Origin: JBBITW01 sp037440525
GTDB lineage: Bacteria; Desulfobacterota; BSN033; UBA1163
Assembly (NCBI GenBank): GCA_037440525.1
Contig: JBBITW010000042.1
Span: forward strand, 1-22,496
Direction of reading: 5' to 3'
Length of the DNA stretch: 22,496 nucleotides
The notes under the pieces are model-generated. The model was not told where the DNA came from and ran no database searches. It saw only the letters and a program-made list of their open reading frames with translations. Below are positions 7,800 to 15,959 of this stretch, in pieces (within the stretch, counting starts at the first letter, position 1; the number at the start of each line of letters is the position of its first letter). The translations under genes were made by a program, and so were the position numbers.

Positions 7800-9494
7800 T
7801 TAGACATTTATATGATGATAATCTATTTCAACCTCTCCTGATTTACCCTTTTTCAGCACTATATTTTTTAACCAATTCTTATCATCCTGTAGAGGAAAAT
7901 CAGTCCTGTAATGTGAACCCCTGCTTTCCTTCCTTTGAAGGGCTGAGGTTGCAACCAGGATGGCAGTCTTAATCATAAGTTCTGCTTCAATTGCCTCCAT
8001 CTTCTCACGGTTATATCTTACCCCATGAGACCCGATAGTAAGATTAGGAATCTCTTCTTCCTGAATATATTTTAAACCTGCAAGTCCCTTTCTCATCTCC
8101 TCTTCATTTCGGGAGGGTCCAAAGCAATCCCACATTATCCCTTTTACTGCCCGCTTTATTTCATGAGGCCGCACACCTTCACCCTTTCTTGAAAACATCT
8201 CTTCGAGTTTATCAACAGCCAATTTTACCTCCAATTCATCTGGTGGAATCAAATCCTCCTTTTCAACCCATTTTATAATGCTTTCTCCAAGCAGGTCTCC
8301 AAATACAAATATCTCTGTCAGTGCACAACCGCTTAACCTATTTGCACCATGAATACCACCTGAAACCTCACCCACAGCAAAAAGACCGGGAATATTCGTT
8401 TCACACTTCTCATTGATCTTTATCCCGCCCATGAAGAAATGCTGACTTGGTATTGCCTCAAAAGTCTCCTCCCAGTTTGCCACACGTTCTCCAAAAACCT
8501 CCTTAAACATGGAGTATATATGGGGATGATATTTCTTATATATATCCAGAAGAACCGGGTCATGTTCCCTGGGGTCAACAACTATTGCTCCATTTTTAGT
8601 TCCTCTCCCCTCTTTAATCTCTGTAAAGATTGCTCGGGCTACCATGTCCCTTGTGGCAAATTCCATACGTTCAGGATCGTATCTTTCCATAAACCTCTCA
8701 CCAAGCCCGTTATAGAGTCTGGTCTTTGGTCCAAAAAATGAACACATACCAATATTGAGTCCTTCTCTTGATTTTGGATAGGGGAAAGCAAGAGGCAAAA
8801 ATTGAACCATTTCCATATCTACTAATTCTGCCCCAACATCCCAAGCCATTGCATAACCATCCCCTGTTAAAGTCCCTGAGTTGGTTGTAACCTTATAAAT
8901 TGCACCTAATCCCCCTGTTGCCATAATGATGGCCTTTGCATTAAAGACCAAATAATCTCCGCTCACAAGGCTCAGGCCAACTGCTCCTACCACCCTACCT
9001 TGATTGGTCAATAATTTATAGGCAACTATTTCTGGATGGAAATCTACTCTACTCCTTATCAATGCTTTACCGAGACCGTGGCAAAAGCCCAATCCTTCAC
9101 GTCTATCTAAATATCCTCGAGGATAAGAATGGCCCTCTCCCTTTCTCATCATCTTTGAAGGGTCAAGCCCATTTCTATCCAATAAAAAACCGTAATTCTC
9201 AAGTTTCAAAATCGCCTCAGTAGATCGCTCTGCCAATATTCTTGCAAGCTTGGGATTATTTAAATATCCTCCTCCTTTCAGTATATCATTGTAAAAGGTT
9301 TCACTGCTGTCACCTGGTTTGAATACAGCACAGGTCCCACCGGCTGACATTATTGTTGCCCCGCCAACAAATGAACTCTCCTTACTAATCTGTGTTACCT
9401 TTATCCCACGTTCACTTGGTGGAAGAGCTGCCATTGCTCCTGCTCCCCCGCCACCAATAATAAGGATATCGGATATTTGTCTTGTAAATTTCAA
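7800..9494 (-). CDS. Fumarate reductase/succinate dehydrogenase-like flavoprotein, pair 1, with modified substrate site
   Basis: This 564-residue protein has the FAD dinucleotide motif GGGGAGAMAAL (14-24), GEVSGG-HGANRLSG (375-388) and the SdhA-type C-terminal motif SRGSHYRTDFP (524-534). The catalytic Arg is likely R282 in ATRDMVAR, and H352 in QHFFMGG and R386 are kept. Two features differ from true fumarate reductases. The covalent-FAD His motif is missing (GGATIMSAGGTC), so FAD is probably non-covalent, as in L-aspartate oxidase. The QFHPTG substrate-binding motif reads QFLPLA (231-236), with Leu in place of His. The substrate may therefore not be a simple C4 dicarboxylate (inference). 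The start is TTG at 9494, 12 codons before the FAD motif, behind a G-rich site. It is transcribed just before its iron-sulfur partner. Confidence 0.92.
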   Translation of the reverse strand: MKFTRQISDILIIGGGGAGAMAALPPSERGIKVTQISKESSFVGGATIMSAGGTCAVFKPGDSSETFYNDILKGGGYLNNPKLARILAERSTEAILKLENYGFLLDRNGLDPSKMMRKGEGHSYPRGYLDRREGLGFCHGLGKALIRSRVDFHPEIVAYKLLTNQGRVVGAVGLSLVSGDYLVFNAKAIIMATGGLGAIYKVTTNSGTLTGDGYAMAWDVGAELVDMEMVQFLPLAFPYPKSREGLNIGMCSFFGPKTRLYNGLGERFMERYDPERMEFATRDMVARAIFTEIKEGRGTKNGAIVVDPREHDPVLLDIYKKYHPHIYSMFKEVFGERVANWEETFEAIPSQHFFMGGIKINEKCETNIPGLFAVGEVSGGIHGANRLSGCALTEIFVFGDLLGESIIKWVEKEDLIPPDELEVKLAVDKLEEMFSRKGEGVRPHEIKRAVKGIMWDCFGPSRNEEEMRKGLAGLKYIQEEEIPNLTIGSHGVRYNREKMEAIEAELMIKTAILVATSALQRKESRGSHYRTDFPLQDDKNWLKNIVLKKGKSGEVEIDYHHINV

Positions 9495-9535
9495 AATTCC
9501 CCCCTATAAAAAAGATTATTAATATTTAAGTCAAA

Positions 9536-9585
9536 CGATTTTTTATAAAAGGCATCCGCTAAAGGCCAATCTACTTAGAGCGGAT
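9536..9585 (-). repeat. Dispersed palindromic repeat, copy 1
   Basis: Read on the minus strand this element matches 19558-19609. Both have ATCCGCTC, an 11-bp variable spacer, GCCTTT, a GCGGA block and the identical 17-bp CCTTTTATAAAAAATCG. ATCCGCT and AGCGGAT (9554-9560, 9579-9585) form a 7-bp stem. It sits between the MmgE/PrpD and flavoprotein genes. Confidence 0.75.
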
Positions 9586-9617
9586 AATTATCAGCCATTA
9601 GATATAAATTGCCCGGC

Positions 9618-10982
9618 CTATATTATAAGCAGGTTTATCAGTTCTTCCATGCTCATAACCGTCTCAAATTCGTTTATCATTCTAAGAATTCCTTCAGGTA
9701 TTTCCACTTTTAGACGATTTGAAGAGAAATTCATACAGTATAGGAATTTATCAATAATTTCTTCCTTACTAAGGGGAAACTGTTTACTGCCTCTTCGGTG
9801 AGTCACCTTCTTTTGATATTCTTTTCCTTCTTTTGTAAGAATACGAACGATCGTTGCTCCGAAACCTTCCTTTGCCAGATCTTTATTCACTCTCGGATAA
9901 ACCTTTTCCACAATCCTGAGCACTTCAGGATCACCTATCATCTCGGGCTTGATATCCTCTATTCCAAATCTTCCCCGAACAAGGGCATTTGCCACTGTAT
10001 AGCGATAACTGAATTGGGCACTCCCCTGGGGATTTGAACCGATTATGAATTGGTTACCTAACATATTATAAAAGAATTGGGTAGCATCCACAGTGATCTC
10101 ATCTACATCCTCTGGCTTTATATTATTCTCCCTCACCAGCTGGAGTGCTGCGTCGATAGCTGAACCTGTTCCTCCACAGGCAGGGTATTTTTTAAAATTC
10201 ACCTCATTAGCGCCTAAAAATTCTTTCCCTAATTTGTCAGTCAATATCTTCATTTCATACCTGTCATTCGAAAAGAGGTGAAAAAAACCATAAATGCCTT
10301 GTAACGTGTTTTCACCGCCGCTTATCCCCTTTTTCGCCATGAGGGCTGACTCAATCCCTGACCTTGAGGTTAAACCTTCTATCACCCTTATCATCAACGA
10401 ACCATTGATATTAGGCTGATAGCTACCTGAGGCTCGATTGAAGGCAATTGCCAGTGCATCCATCATCTGCCTTTTATTTAGACCAAGAAGCCTTCCTGTT
10501 ATAGCAGCAACTCCCAGAATTCCACATACACCAGTGGGCTCAAAACCATTATAGTCAGAGGTTGCCAAGTGAATCCGTGCGGAAAGATCTTCTCCAGCAA
10601 TAATTGCAGTAAGTAGCTCTTTTCCATTTACCCCCTTACACATCTCAGCCACAGCTATCGCCGAAGGGATGGAGGCTGCACTCATATGTAATCCACGCGG
10701 TAATGTGGTATCAAAATCAAGTGCACGAGCCATGGTGCTATTAACAAAGGCTGCATTTGGGCATGGGACCTTATCCCCGTATATTATAATTGTACTTTCT
10801 TCTTTACCACCCCATTCTAAAACCAATTCCCTGAGGGGTAGACAGCCCGGGGCATCATAACCTGCCATCATGCAACCTATCGTATCAAGGATAGCAAGTT
10901 TTGTGATGTTTATCGCATCCAGAGGTAAATCTTTATATTCTATCTCAATAACATTCCCAACAAGCCTTTCCAGTATGTCCAT
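9618..10982 (-). CDS. MmgE/PrpD family protein (2-methylcitrate dehydratase / cis-aconitate decarboxylase-like)
   Basis: This 454-residue protein is full length for the MmgE/PrpD family, whose known members include 2-methylcitrate dehydratase, cis-aconitate decarboxylase and iminodisuccinate epimerase. The N-terminal all-helical domain contains the active-site region NSTMARALDFDTT...LHM (81-100). Many relatives have SHALDFDDT there, so the His and the second Asp are replaced by Arg86 and Thr92. The C-terminal lid has FKKYPACGGTGSAIDAA, with the conserved Lys and Pro but no His after the Cys. These changes argue against a plain methylcitrate dehydratase. The start ATG has an AGAGG site. The neighbours (TRAP permease upstream, flavoprotein downstream) and the absence of prpB or prpC genes also point away from the methylcitrate cycle. 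Confidence 0.9.
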   Translation of the reverse strand: MDILERLVGNVIEIEYKDLPLDAINITKLAILDTIGCMMAGYDAPGCLPLRELVLEWGGKEESTIIIYGDKVPCPNAAFVNSTMARALDFDTTLPRGLHMSAASIPSAIAVAEMCKGVNGKELLTAIIAGEDLSARIHLATSDYNGFEPTGVCGILGVAAITGRLLGLNKRQMMDALAIAFNRASGSYQPNINGSLMIRVIEGLTSRSGIESALMAKKGISGGENTLQGIYGFFHLFSNDRYEMKILTDKLGKEFLGANEVNFKKYPACGGTGSAIDAALQLVRENNIKPEDVDEITVDATQFFYNMLGNQFIIGSNPQGSAQFSYRYTVANALVRGRFGIEDIKPEMIGDPEVLRIVEKVYPRVNKDLAKEGFGATIVRILTKEGKEYQKKVTHRRGSKQFPLSKEEIIDKFLYCMNFSSNRLKVEIPEGILRMINEFETVMSMEELINLLII

Positions 10983-11087
10983 TCTTTCATTTCCTCTTAC
11001 TCAATACCATCTTTGCTAACTATGGGCCGTTATTTCGAGCAAAAAGACGAAGTCTTTTAGGCTTTGAATCTATTTGCCATAGTAACA

Positions 11088-12974
11088 TTATATTCCTGCT
11101 GAAGACTTCTTTGTGATTAATTGCTTTAAACTTATGAACCCGAGAATTGCAAGTCCCAGATAAAAATATATATAATCTTCTGCAATAAAATATCCTCCAA
11201 AAGCTAACGAAGATATACCTAAGAATATTCTTTCCCAAAACTTAATAGCTATGATATAGTAATTTACAATCAGAACCTGTAAACTTATTAGTAATCCAAG
11301 GCAAGCTATTATCCCTAATCCCGCCCTAATGGGGCTCGCTACCTGTTCAAAGATAAGCATGGGATTCCATATTATTAAAACGGGTAAAATAAAACCAGCA
11401 ATTGACGCCTTAACTGCTTCAATAGCTGTTGGTATATATCTGGCTCCGGCTAATTTTGAAGCAATAATCGATCCCATACCTATGGGTGGTGTAACCATTG
11501 AAAAGCATGCATAGAAAAATATAAAGAAATGAGCTGGCAACATAGGTATTCCCATCTTGAGCATGACTGGTCCACTAATCATTGCCACAAGGATATAAAC
11601 TGCCAGCGTTGAAACTCCACAACCGAGAATAATTGCTATTATTGCAACCATGGATAGCGCAATGGCAATATTTCCCCCACTCAGTACCTCTACTAAAGCT
11701 GGTAATTTCATTCCAAGGCCCGTTAATGTAAGACTCTGGACTATCAATCCCATACAGGCGCAGGATATAGCAATTTCAGCTCCAGAAAGGGCTCCTGAGG
11801 TGAAACCCCTTACCCATGTAGCTAAAGAACCACGTGTTCTCTTCCTGAGAAGACTCAATATAATCGCTGACATTATTCCCCAGAATGCAGAGTACATTAG
11901 GCTTTTACCAATAATCAAACAATATATAATGCTGAATAATGGAATAAAAAATAAAGGGGCTCTAAGAAGCAGTTCCTTATAATCTACCTTTTCAACCATA
12001 TGGCCTGTAATACCCAACTTCCCTGCCTGAAAATGTGTATATAAACCAACTACGAAAAAATAAAGTATTGCAGGGATAATTGCTGCTACCGCTATTCTTA
12101 GATATGGTATACCTGTTACTCCGGCCATGGCAAAGGCAGCAGCTCCCATAACAGGTGGCATAATCTGTCCCCCAGAAGAGGCCGCTGCTTCAATGGCGCC
12201 AGCCTGTTCTGGTTTATAACCAACCTTTTTCATCAAAGGAATAGTAAAAGATCCTGTAGTGGCAATATTTGCTCCAACACTTCCTGTAATCGTCCCGACC
12301 ATGGCACTCGTTACTACGGAGGAAATTGCTGCCCCTGATCTCAACCTCCTTCCTACTATTCTTCCAACCTGCTCAAAAAAACCGGTTGCCCCTGATACCT
12401 GCATGATTGAACCAAAGAAGACAAATAGAAATATATAGCTTGCCGAGATACTTAATATCTGTCCATAAACTCCACTCAAACCAATTGATAGGTTCGAAAT
12501 TATCTTAGCCGCTGGCAATTCAGCCCCGCGCAGGGCTCCTGGAATATGGTATCCCAAAAAATCATATGCTATGAAGATTATAGCAACCATAGGAAGTATC
12601 CATCCAAAGGATTGCCTGGTAGTTTCAAGGACCAAAAAAATTATTATCACCCCTACAACCAAATCCAAGGGAGTATTAAACTCTGCCCTTATTTCAAGAT
12701 CTTCAAAAAGGACTCCTACATAGACTATACATGCTATTGATAGTATCAAGAATGTAAAAATTAAAAGCCTCGCCTTCCCACTCATCTTTTTAGATGTTGA
12801 TAATAGTGTGAGTAAAAAGGCAAAACCTAAATGGGCATTCTGGAATTCAATACCCCCAAGGATCAGATACTGAGTGCTGAGAAGATGAAATATGGCCATA
12901 GCAACTCCCACCGTTACTATGGCCGTGTCAATTAATTTTGAGGTCTCCCATTGACTGCCTTTAACCTTGCTCAC
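11088..12974 (-). CDS. TRAP transporter permease, fused small and large subunits (TAXI type)
   Basis: This 628-residue, highly hydrophobic protein combines the four-helix small (DctQ-like) part with the large DctM-like part (roughly residues 90 to 540), as is typical for TAXI-type TRAP systems. Characteristic stretches are TSAMVGTITGSVGANIATTGSFTIP and EAAASSGGQIMPPVMGAAAF in the first half and an MVTPPIGMGS-type repeat in the second half, the duplicated substrate-site hairpins of the ion-transporter superfamily. It imports an organic acid with Na+ or H+, supplied by the binding protein encoded 180 bp upstream. The start is GTG at 12974 with a weak ribosome site. A long palindromic repeat lies between it and the binding-protein gene. 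The product lies in the cytoplasmic membrane. Confidence 0.94.
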   Translation of the reverse strand: MSKVKGSQWETSKLIDTAIVTVGVAMAIFHLLSTQYLILGGIEFQNAHLGFAFLLTLLSTSKKMSGKARLLIFTFLILSIACIVYVGVLFEDLEIRAEFNTPLDLVVGVIIIFLVLETTRQSFGWILPMVAIIFIAYDFLGYHIPGALRGAELPAAKIISNLSIGLSGVYGQILSISASYIFLFVFFGSIMQVSGATGFFEQVGRIVGRRLRSGAAISSVVTSAMVGTITGSVGANIATTGSFTIPLMKKVGYKPEQAGAIEAAASSGGQIMPPVMGAAAFAMAGVTGIPYLRIAVAAIIPAILYFFVVGLYTHFQAGKLGITGHMVEKVDYKELLLRAPLFFIPLFSIIYCLIIGKSLMYSAFWGIMSAIILSLLRKRTRGSLATWVRGFTSGALSGAEIAISCACMGLIVQSLTLTGLGMKLPALVEVLSGGNIAIALSMVAIIAIILGCGVSTLAVYILVAMISGPVMLKMGIPMLPAHFFIFFYACFSMVTPPIGMGSIIASKLAGARYIPTAIEAVKASIAGFILPVLIIWNPMLIFEQVASPIRAGLGIIACLGLLISLQVLIVNYYIIAIKFWERIFLGISSLAFGGYFIAEDYIYFYLGLAILGFISLKQLITKKSSAGI

Positions 12975-13037
12975 TTTCTAAAACCCCATCTATAACTTTA
13001 GACAAAAGGATTCCAAGTCAAGATACTATTTGGAGGT

Positions 13038-13140
13038 CTCTGAAAAAGTATTAAAAACCATTCTTATAGGCTGAGGAGGTGGTGCGCATTCGAAGGGTTT
13101 GGAACCCTACCTCCCAAGCCATTCCAAGACTTTTTCAGAG
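13038..13140. repeat. 103-bp imperfect palindrome between the TRAP genes
   Basis: The ends are exact 12-bp inverted repeats, CTCTGAAAAAGT (13038-13049) and its complement (13129-13140). Inside, GGCTGAGGAGGT (13069-13080) pairs imperfectly with 13109-13120. At the top, GGGTT/AACCC (13095-13107) forms a small hairpin. Right-arm pairing leaves a bulge of about 15 nt on the left arm. It is REP-like, and in mRNA would lie between the binding-protein and permease cistrons. Confidence 0.8.
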
Positions 13141-13153
13141 CTCTCATTTGGTC

Positions 13154-14188
13154 TCAATCAGAGAATCCTATCTTTAAACCCTTCTCCTTATAAAACTTTA
13201 TTGCACCTGGATGGTATTCAGCCTCCGTCGAAGCAAGTCGGGGCATATATTCTGGGTAAAGACCTTTCAGGGAAACATGATAGGGCCAAAATTCCTTATA
13301 ATGTTCATAAATGATCCGGCATATTTCATATGCCACATCCTCATTAAATTCAATATCCACAAACCAACCATTAGTGATTTTCACATGTGGAAAAGGTTCC
13401 TTTTGCTCTGGAGCTAAACCTCCTGGTGGTAAAACGGCTGGGTATAGTGGATAGCCACTTTTTTCACGGGCACGAATAACATCCTCCTTTGGTATTGGAA
13501 TGAAATGATATGCTATTCTTAGTGTTTTAAGTTCATCCAGAGCAGGACTTGGGGCAACCTTATCTACACCTATGTATATTGGATTGCATATAGCAACATC
13601 CACCATTCCGTCCCTTAGGGCCTGGATCGACTCTGTCCAACCCAGGTAGTGAATCTTTACCTTATCGATTATTCCCCAGCCATACTTGAGGAGCATTTCA
13701 GGCTCCATCACTCCAGCACTTCCTTTGGTAGGGAGTCCGATCCTTTTACCAACAAAATCCATTGGTGTCTTAATTTTAGGATTTGTTGTAACATATGTAT
13801 GACATATCGATTGTGCCAGTGAGACTGCCCTTGCCCCACTATAGGATGTCTTGAAGAATGGAGGAACGGCATTCACAGCAAGGTAAACCGAAGCCCATGT
13901 CCCGTATGCAAGGCTATCCTTTCTCTTTTTTGGATCCTCGGAGAATGCCTTTAGATTTGCTATTGCACCTGCTGTCTCCATAAATTTGGCTCTAAGCCAG
14001 GGAGAGTGCTTGTTGATGAGTTCGCTTAAAGCGAAACAAGCGACATATCCACTGCCTCCAAACTTCATTGAGAGGAGGTTGAAGGTAACCTGCTCTCGAG
14101 TCTTCTGCGCCAGTAAAGGATGACTCCAACCAAAGAGAAAACAGCCTGATAATAAGGTCAAAATCAAAATTAAAGAGAATCTTTTCAT
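13154..14188 (-). CDS. TAXI family TRAP transporter solute-binding protein
   Basis: This 344-residue exported protein belongs to the TAXI family of TRAP binding receptors. The N-terminal signal (residues 1-28) has a Lys-Arg start and a hydrophobic core. LLSGC (12-16) looks like a lipobox with Cys16, but a second hydrophobic stretch ending in LLAQ would also fit signal peptidase I. Family landmarks are LSMKFGGSGYVACFALSELI near the mature N-terminus, the TPMDFVGKRIGLPTKGSAG block in the middle, and the Tyr/Asp-rich C-terminal part ending in HPGAIKFYKEKGL. It binds the substrate outside the membrane and delivers it to the fused permease encoded downstream. A strong AAGGAGGG site precedes the ATG. 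It lies 113 bp after enolase paralog 3. Confidence 0.94.
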   Translation of the reverse strand: MKRFSLILILTLLSGCFLFGWSHPLLAQKTREQVTFNLLSMKFGGSGYVACFALSELINKHSPWLRAKFMETAGAIANLKAFSEDPKKRKDSLAYGTWASVYLAVNAVPPFFKTSYSGARAVSLAQSICHTYVTTNPKIKTPMDFVGKRIGLPTKGSAGVMEPEMLLKYGWGIIDKVKIHYLGWTESIQALRDGMVDVAICNPIYIGVDKVAPSPALDELKTLRIAYHFIPIPKEDVIRAREKSGYPLYPAVLPPGGLAPEQKEPFPHVKITNGWFVDIEFNEDVAYEICRIIYEHYKEFWPYHVSLKGLYPEYMPRLASTEAEYHPGAIKFYKEKGLKIGFSD

Positions 14189-14301
14189 TTCGCTTACCCT
14201 CCTTTTTAATTTTTTAAATTTAAAGATAAAATTTTGTTTCGAATTTTAAATACTATGAAACCACCCCCTTTATGAGTATTTTCTCCATTTAACAAGTTAA
14301 T

Positions 14302-15474
14302 TTATGAAATGCGGCCTATCTTAATAACCTCCTTCCCTGGTGTGAGATAACGTCTCCACTTCTCTTCAACAAGGTTCACACCAAGACCTGGACCACCTGG
14401 TGCATGAAGCTTACCATTCTTCACAAGTGGGGTTTTGTCAACGATATCGCCATCAAAATCGATAGTGTCGAATTTACCAGCAATACCCATGAGCCCTGCG
14501 GCATGACCTTCAGGCCATTTCAATGTAGGTGTAGAGACAGCAAAATGTGCATTAGCAGAAACCTCGATGCCAAAGCCAAGTTGTTCCGAGGCAATGACAA
14601 AAAGACCTGCTGCCTCAATCATTCGCACTGCCTGTTTTGAAGGAAAAAGCCCTCCCGAGCGACTTGGCTTATAGTTGAAGAAATCCGCTGCATCCATCTG
14701 TATGACACGCATCACCTGTGCAAGTGTCAGTGCCGATTCACATGCACCGATTGGAAGATCAACAGCGTGTCTAACCATAGCCAGGCCCTTAAGATCATCC
14801 CTTTGAACTGGCTGTTCAACAGTTATGGGAGCACAGTCTGAAACCCTCTGAAGGACATAAATGGCCTCCTTTGGGGTATAAGCCCCATTAACATCGATAT
14901 CTATGACTGCACTTGGACCTATTGCCTCGCGGATCGCCTTCACCCTCTCAATATCCTCATAGGGATTGAGACCAACCTTCATCTTTATCCCTCCAAAACC
15001 CTGATCAATAATGAATTTCGCAAGGGCTGCCATCCTTTCTGGAGTATCAATCCCCACACTCCCACGAAGAGGTATCTCGTCTGTAAAACGGCCACCGAGT
15101 AACTTATAAACCGGAATATTCAGGGCCTTGCCCATGATGTCGTAAAGGGCAAAATCAACTGCTGCCTTTGCGACTGTATTCCCATAGACTACTTTATCCA
15201 TCTGAAAATGGATGGGGTCAATATCAAAAGGGTCTTTTCCCAGAAGGACCTTGGGAAAAAGATGATGAGCTATTATCCCCATAACTGTCTCCTGACTCTC
15301 TCCAGAATAGAAAGGGCCAAGAGTAGCACCCTCACCAAGACCTGTTATCCCTTCATCTGTGTGCAATCTTATCACAACATCATCCTCTCTCATACCAACA
15401 GTTCCAAATGATTCCTTTATCATACCCTTAAAAGAAATGGTTAACGGGATGATTTCTATACCCGTAATCTTCAT
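14302..15474 (-). CDS. Mandelate racemase/muconate lactonizing enzyme family protein (enolase superfamily), paralog 3
   Basis: I place the start at the ATG at 15474, giving 390 residues that begin MKITGIEIIP like paralogs 1 and 2, behind a G-rich ribosome site. An upstream in-frame ATG at 15537 would add 21 residues with no family similarity. Active-site residues are KMK (K164, K166), D194 in DVNG, E220 in EQPV, E246 in GACES and K269 in NYKPSRSGG. This is the KxK-plus-Lys pattern of the muconate-lactonizing subgroup, again with Cys preceding the third Glu. Shared blocks with paralog 1 (HHLFPKVL, FALYDIMGK, ADFFN-K) show a recent common origin. It is the first gene of the minus-strand cluster and is followed by the TRAP uptake genes, so its substrate is probably the imported acid or an early product. 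Confidence 0.92.
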   Translation of the reverse strand: MKITGIEIIPLTISFKGMIKESFGTVGMREDDVVIRLHTDEGITGLGEGATLGPFYSGESQETVMGIIAHHLFPKVLLGKDPFDIDPIHFQMDKVVYGNTVAKAAVDFALYDIMGKALNIPVYKLLGGRFTDEIPLRGSVGIDTPERMAALAKFIIDQGFGGIKMKVGLNPYEDIERVKAIREAIGPSAVIDIDVNGAYTPKEAIYVLQRVSDCAPITVEQPVQRDDLKGLAMVRHAVDLPIGACESALTLAQVMRVIQMDAADFFNYKPSRSGGLFPSKQAVRMIEAAGLFVIASEQLGFGIEVSANAHFAVSTPTLKWPEGHAAGLMGIAGKFDTIDFDGDIVDKTPLVKNGKLHAPGGPGLGVNLVEEKWRRYLTPGKEVIKIGRIS

Positions 15475-15595
15475 TACCCACCCCCTATAAAAATTAGAAT
15501 AATTTGCTTTTCTTAAAAATCTTTTTTCGGTGGCCAAATTTCTACAAACAATCAGGAAGAGATTCTCTTTTCCCCTTGAAATAAACTGGCGATGA

Positions 15596-15604
15596 ATTAT
15601 AACA
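15596..15604 (-). promoter_or_regulatory. Candidate extended -10 element for the nine-gene cluster
   Basis: On the minus strand TGTTATAAT is a consensus extended -10 box about 120 bp before the first gene of the cluster. No good -35 box lies 16-18 bp upstream, so the promoter would rely on the extended element. The TetR operator core AAGCGCT is not present here. Confidence 0.4.
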
Positions 15605-15656
15605 AGGAGGACTTAATAGAAAGTCCAAATGTATAAACCCATTTTTAAATGGTTAA

Positions 15657-15949
15657 AATATAAGAAAAAGTTGATGTTATGTCAAGAAATGAGTTAATAA
15701 TTCTGGAGTCATTTTGAGAAAACCCATTGAGGAAACCACAGATGAAGAGTGGGATTGGATGATAGGGGTGAATTAGAAAGGGACATTCTTATGTTCCCAA
15801 ATTGTTGGTAAAGAATACAAACCCATCCCCTCGGGCGTTTAGGAATTCCTGCGGACTACGCAGGGATTGCAATCTTTCTGGCATCAGAAGCCTCGGACTT
15901 TATGACTGGCCAGACCGTCTTTGTAGATGGTGGTTCAACATTAATTTAA
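15657..15949 (+). pseudogene. Decayed short-chain dehydrogenase/reductase (SDR) gene
   Basis: Pieces of a classical SDR can be read in three frames in family order. About 15663-15680 gives EKVDVM. 15693-15806 gives VNNSGVILRKPIEETTDEEW, then GVN, an in-frame TAG, and KGTFLCSQIVGK. 15812-15949 gives PLGRLGIPADYAGIAIFLAS, then ASDFMTGQTVFVDGGSTLI and a TAA. These match the SDR NNAG region, the VNLKGTF helix, and the conserved tail PLGR-G-P-D-A...FL-S...TGQ-DGG. The frameshift, the internal stop and a deletion between QIVGK and PLGR remove the Tyr-xxx-Lys catalytic segment (roughly 80-100 residues). The Rossmann glycine motif is also not found upstream. The remnant ends 10 bp before the MoaD-like gene, so it was probably once the first gene of that operon. 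Confidence 0.85.
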
Positions 15950-15959
15950 GGTTATAAAA

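Noticed and set aside
9554..9585. Transcription terminator after the MmgE/PrpD gene
   Set aside because: The stem has an 18-bp loop and no T-run in the direction of transcription; it is better explained as part of a dispersed repeat.
9618..10982. Methylcitrate-cycle PrpD
   Set aside because: No prpB or prpC is nearby, and the SHALDFDD-type active-site motif is altered to ARALDFDT.
14302..15537. Longer start for enolase paralog 3 at 15537
   Set aside because: The extra 21 residues have no family similarity, while the ATG at 15474 has a G-rich ribosome site and aligns with the other two paralogs.
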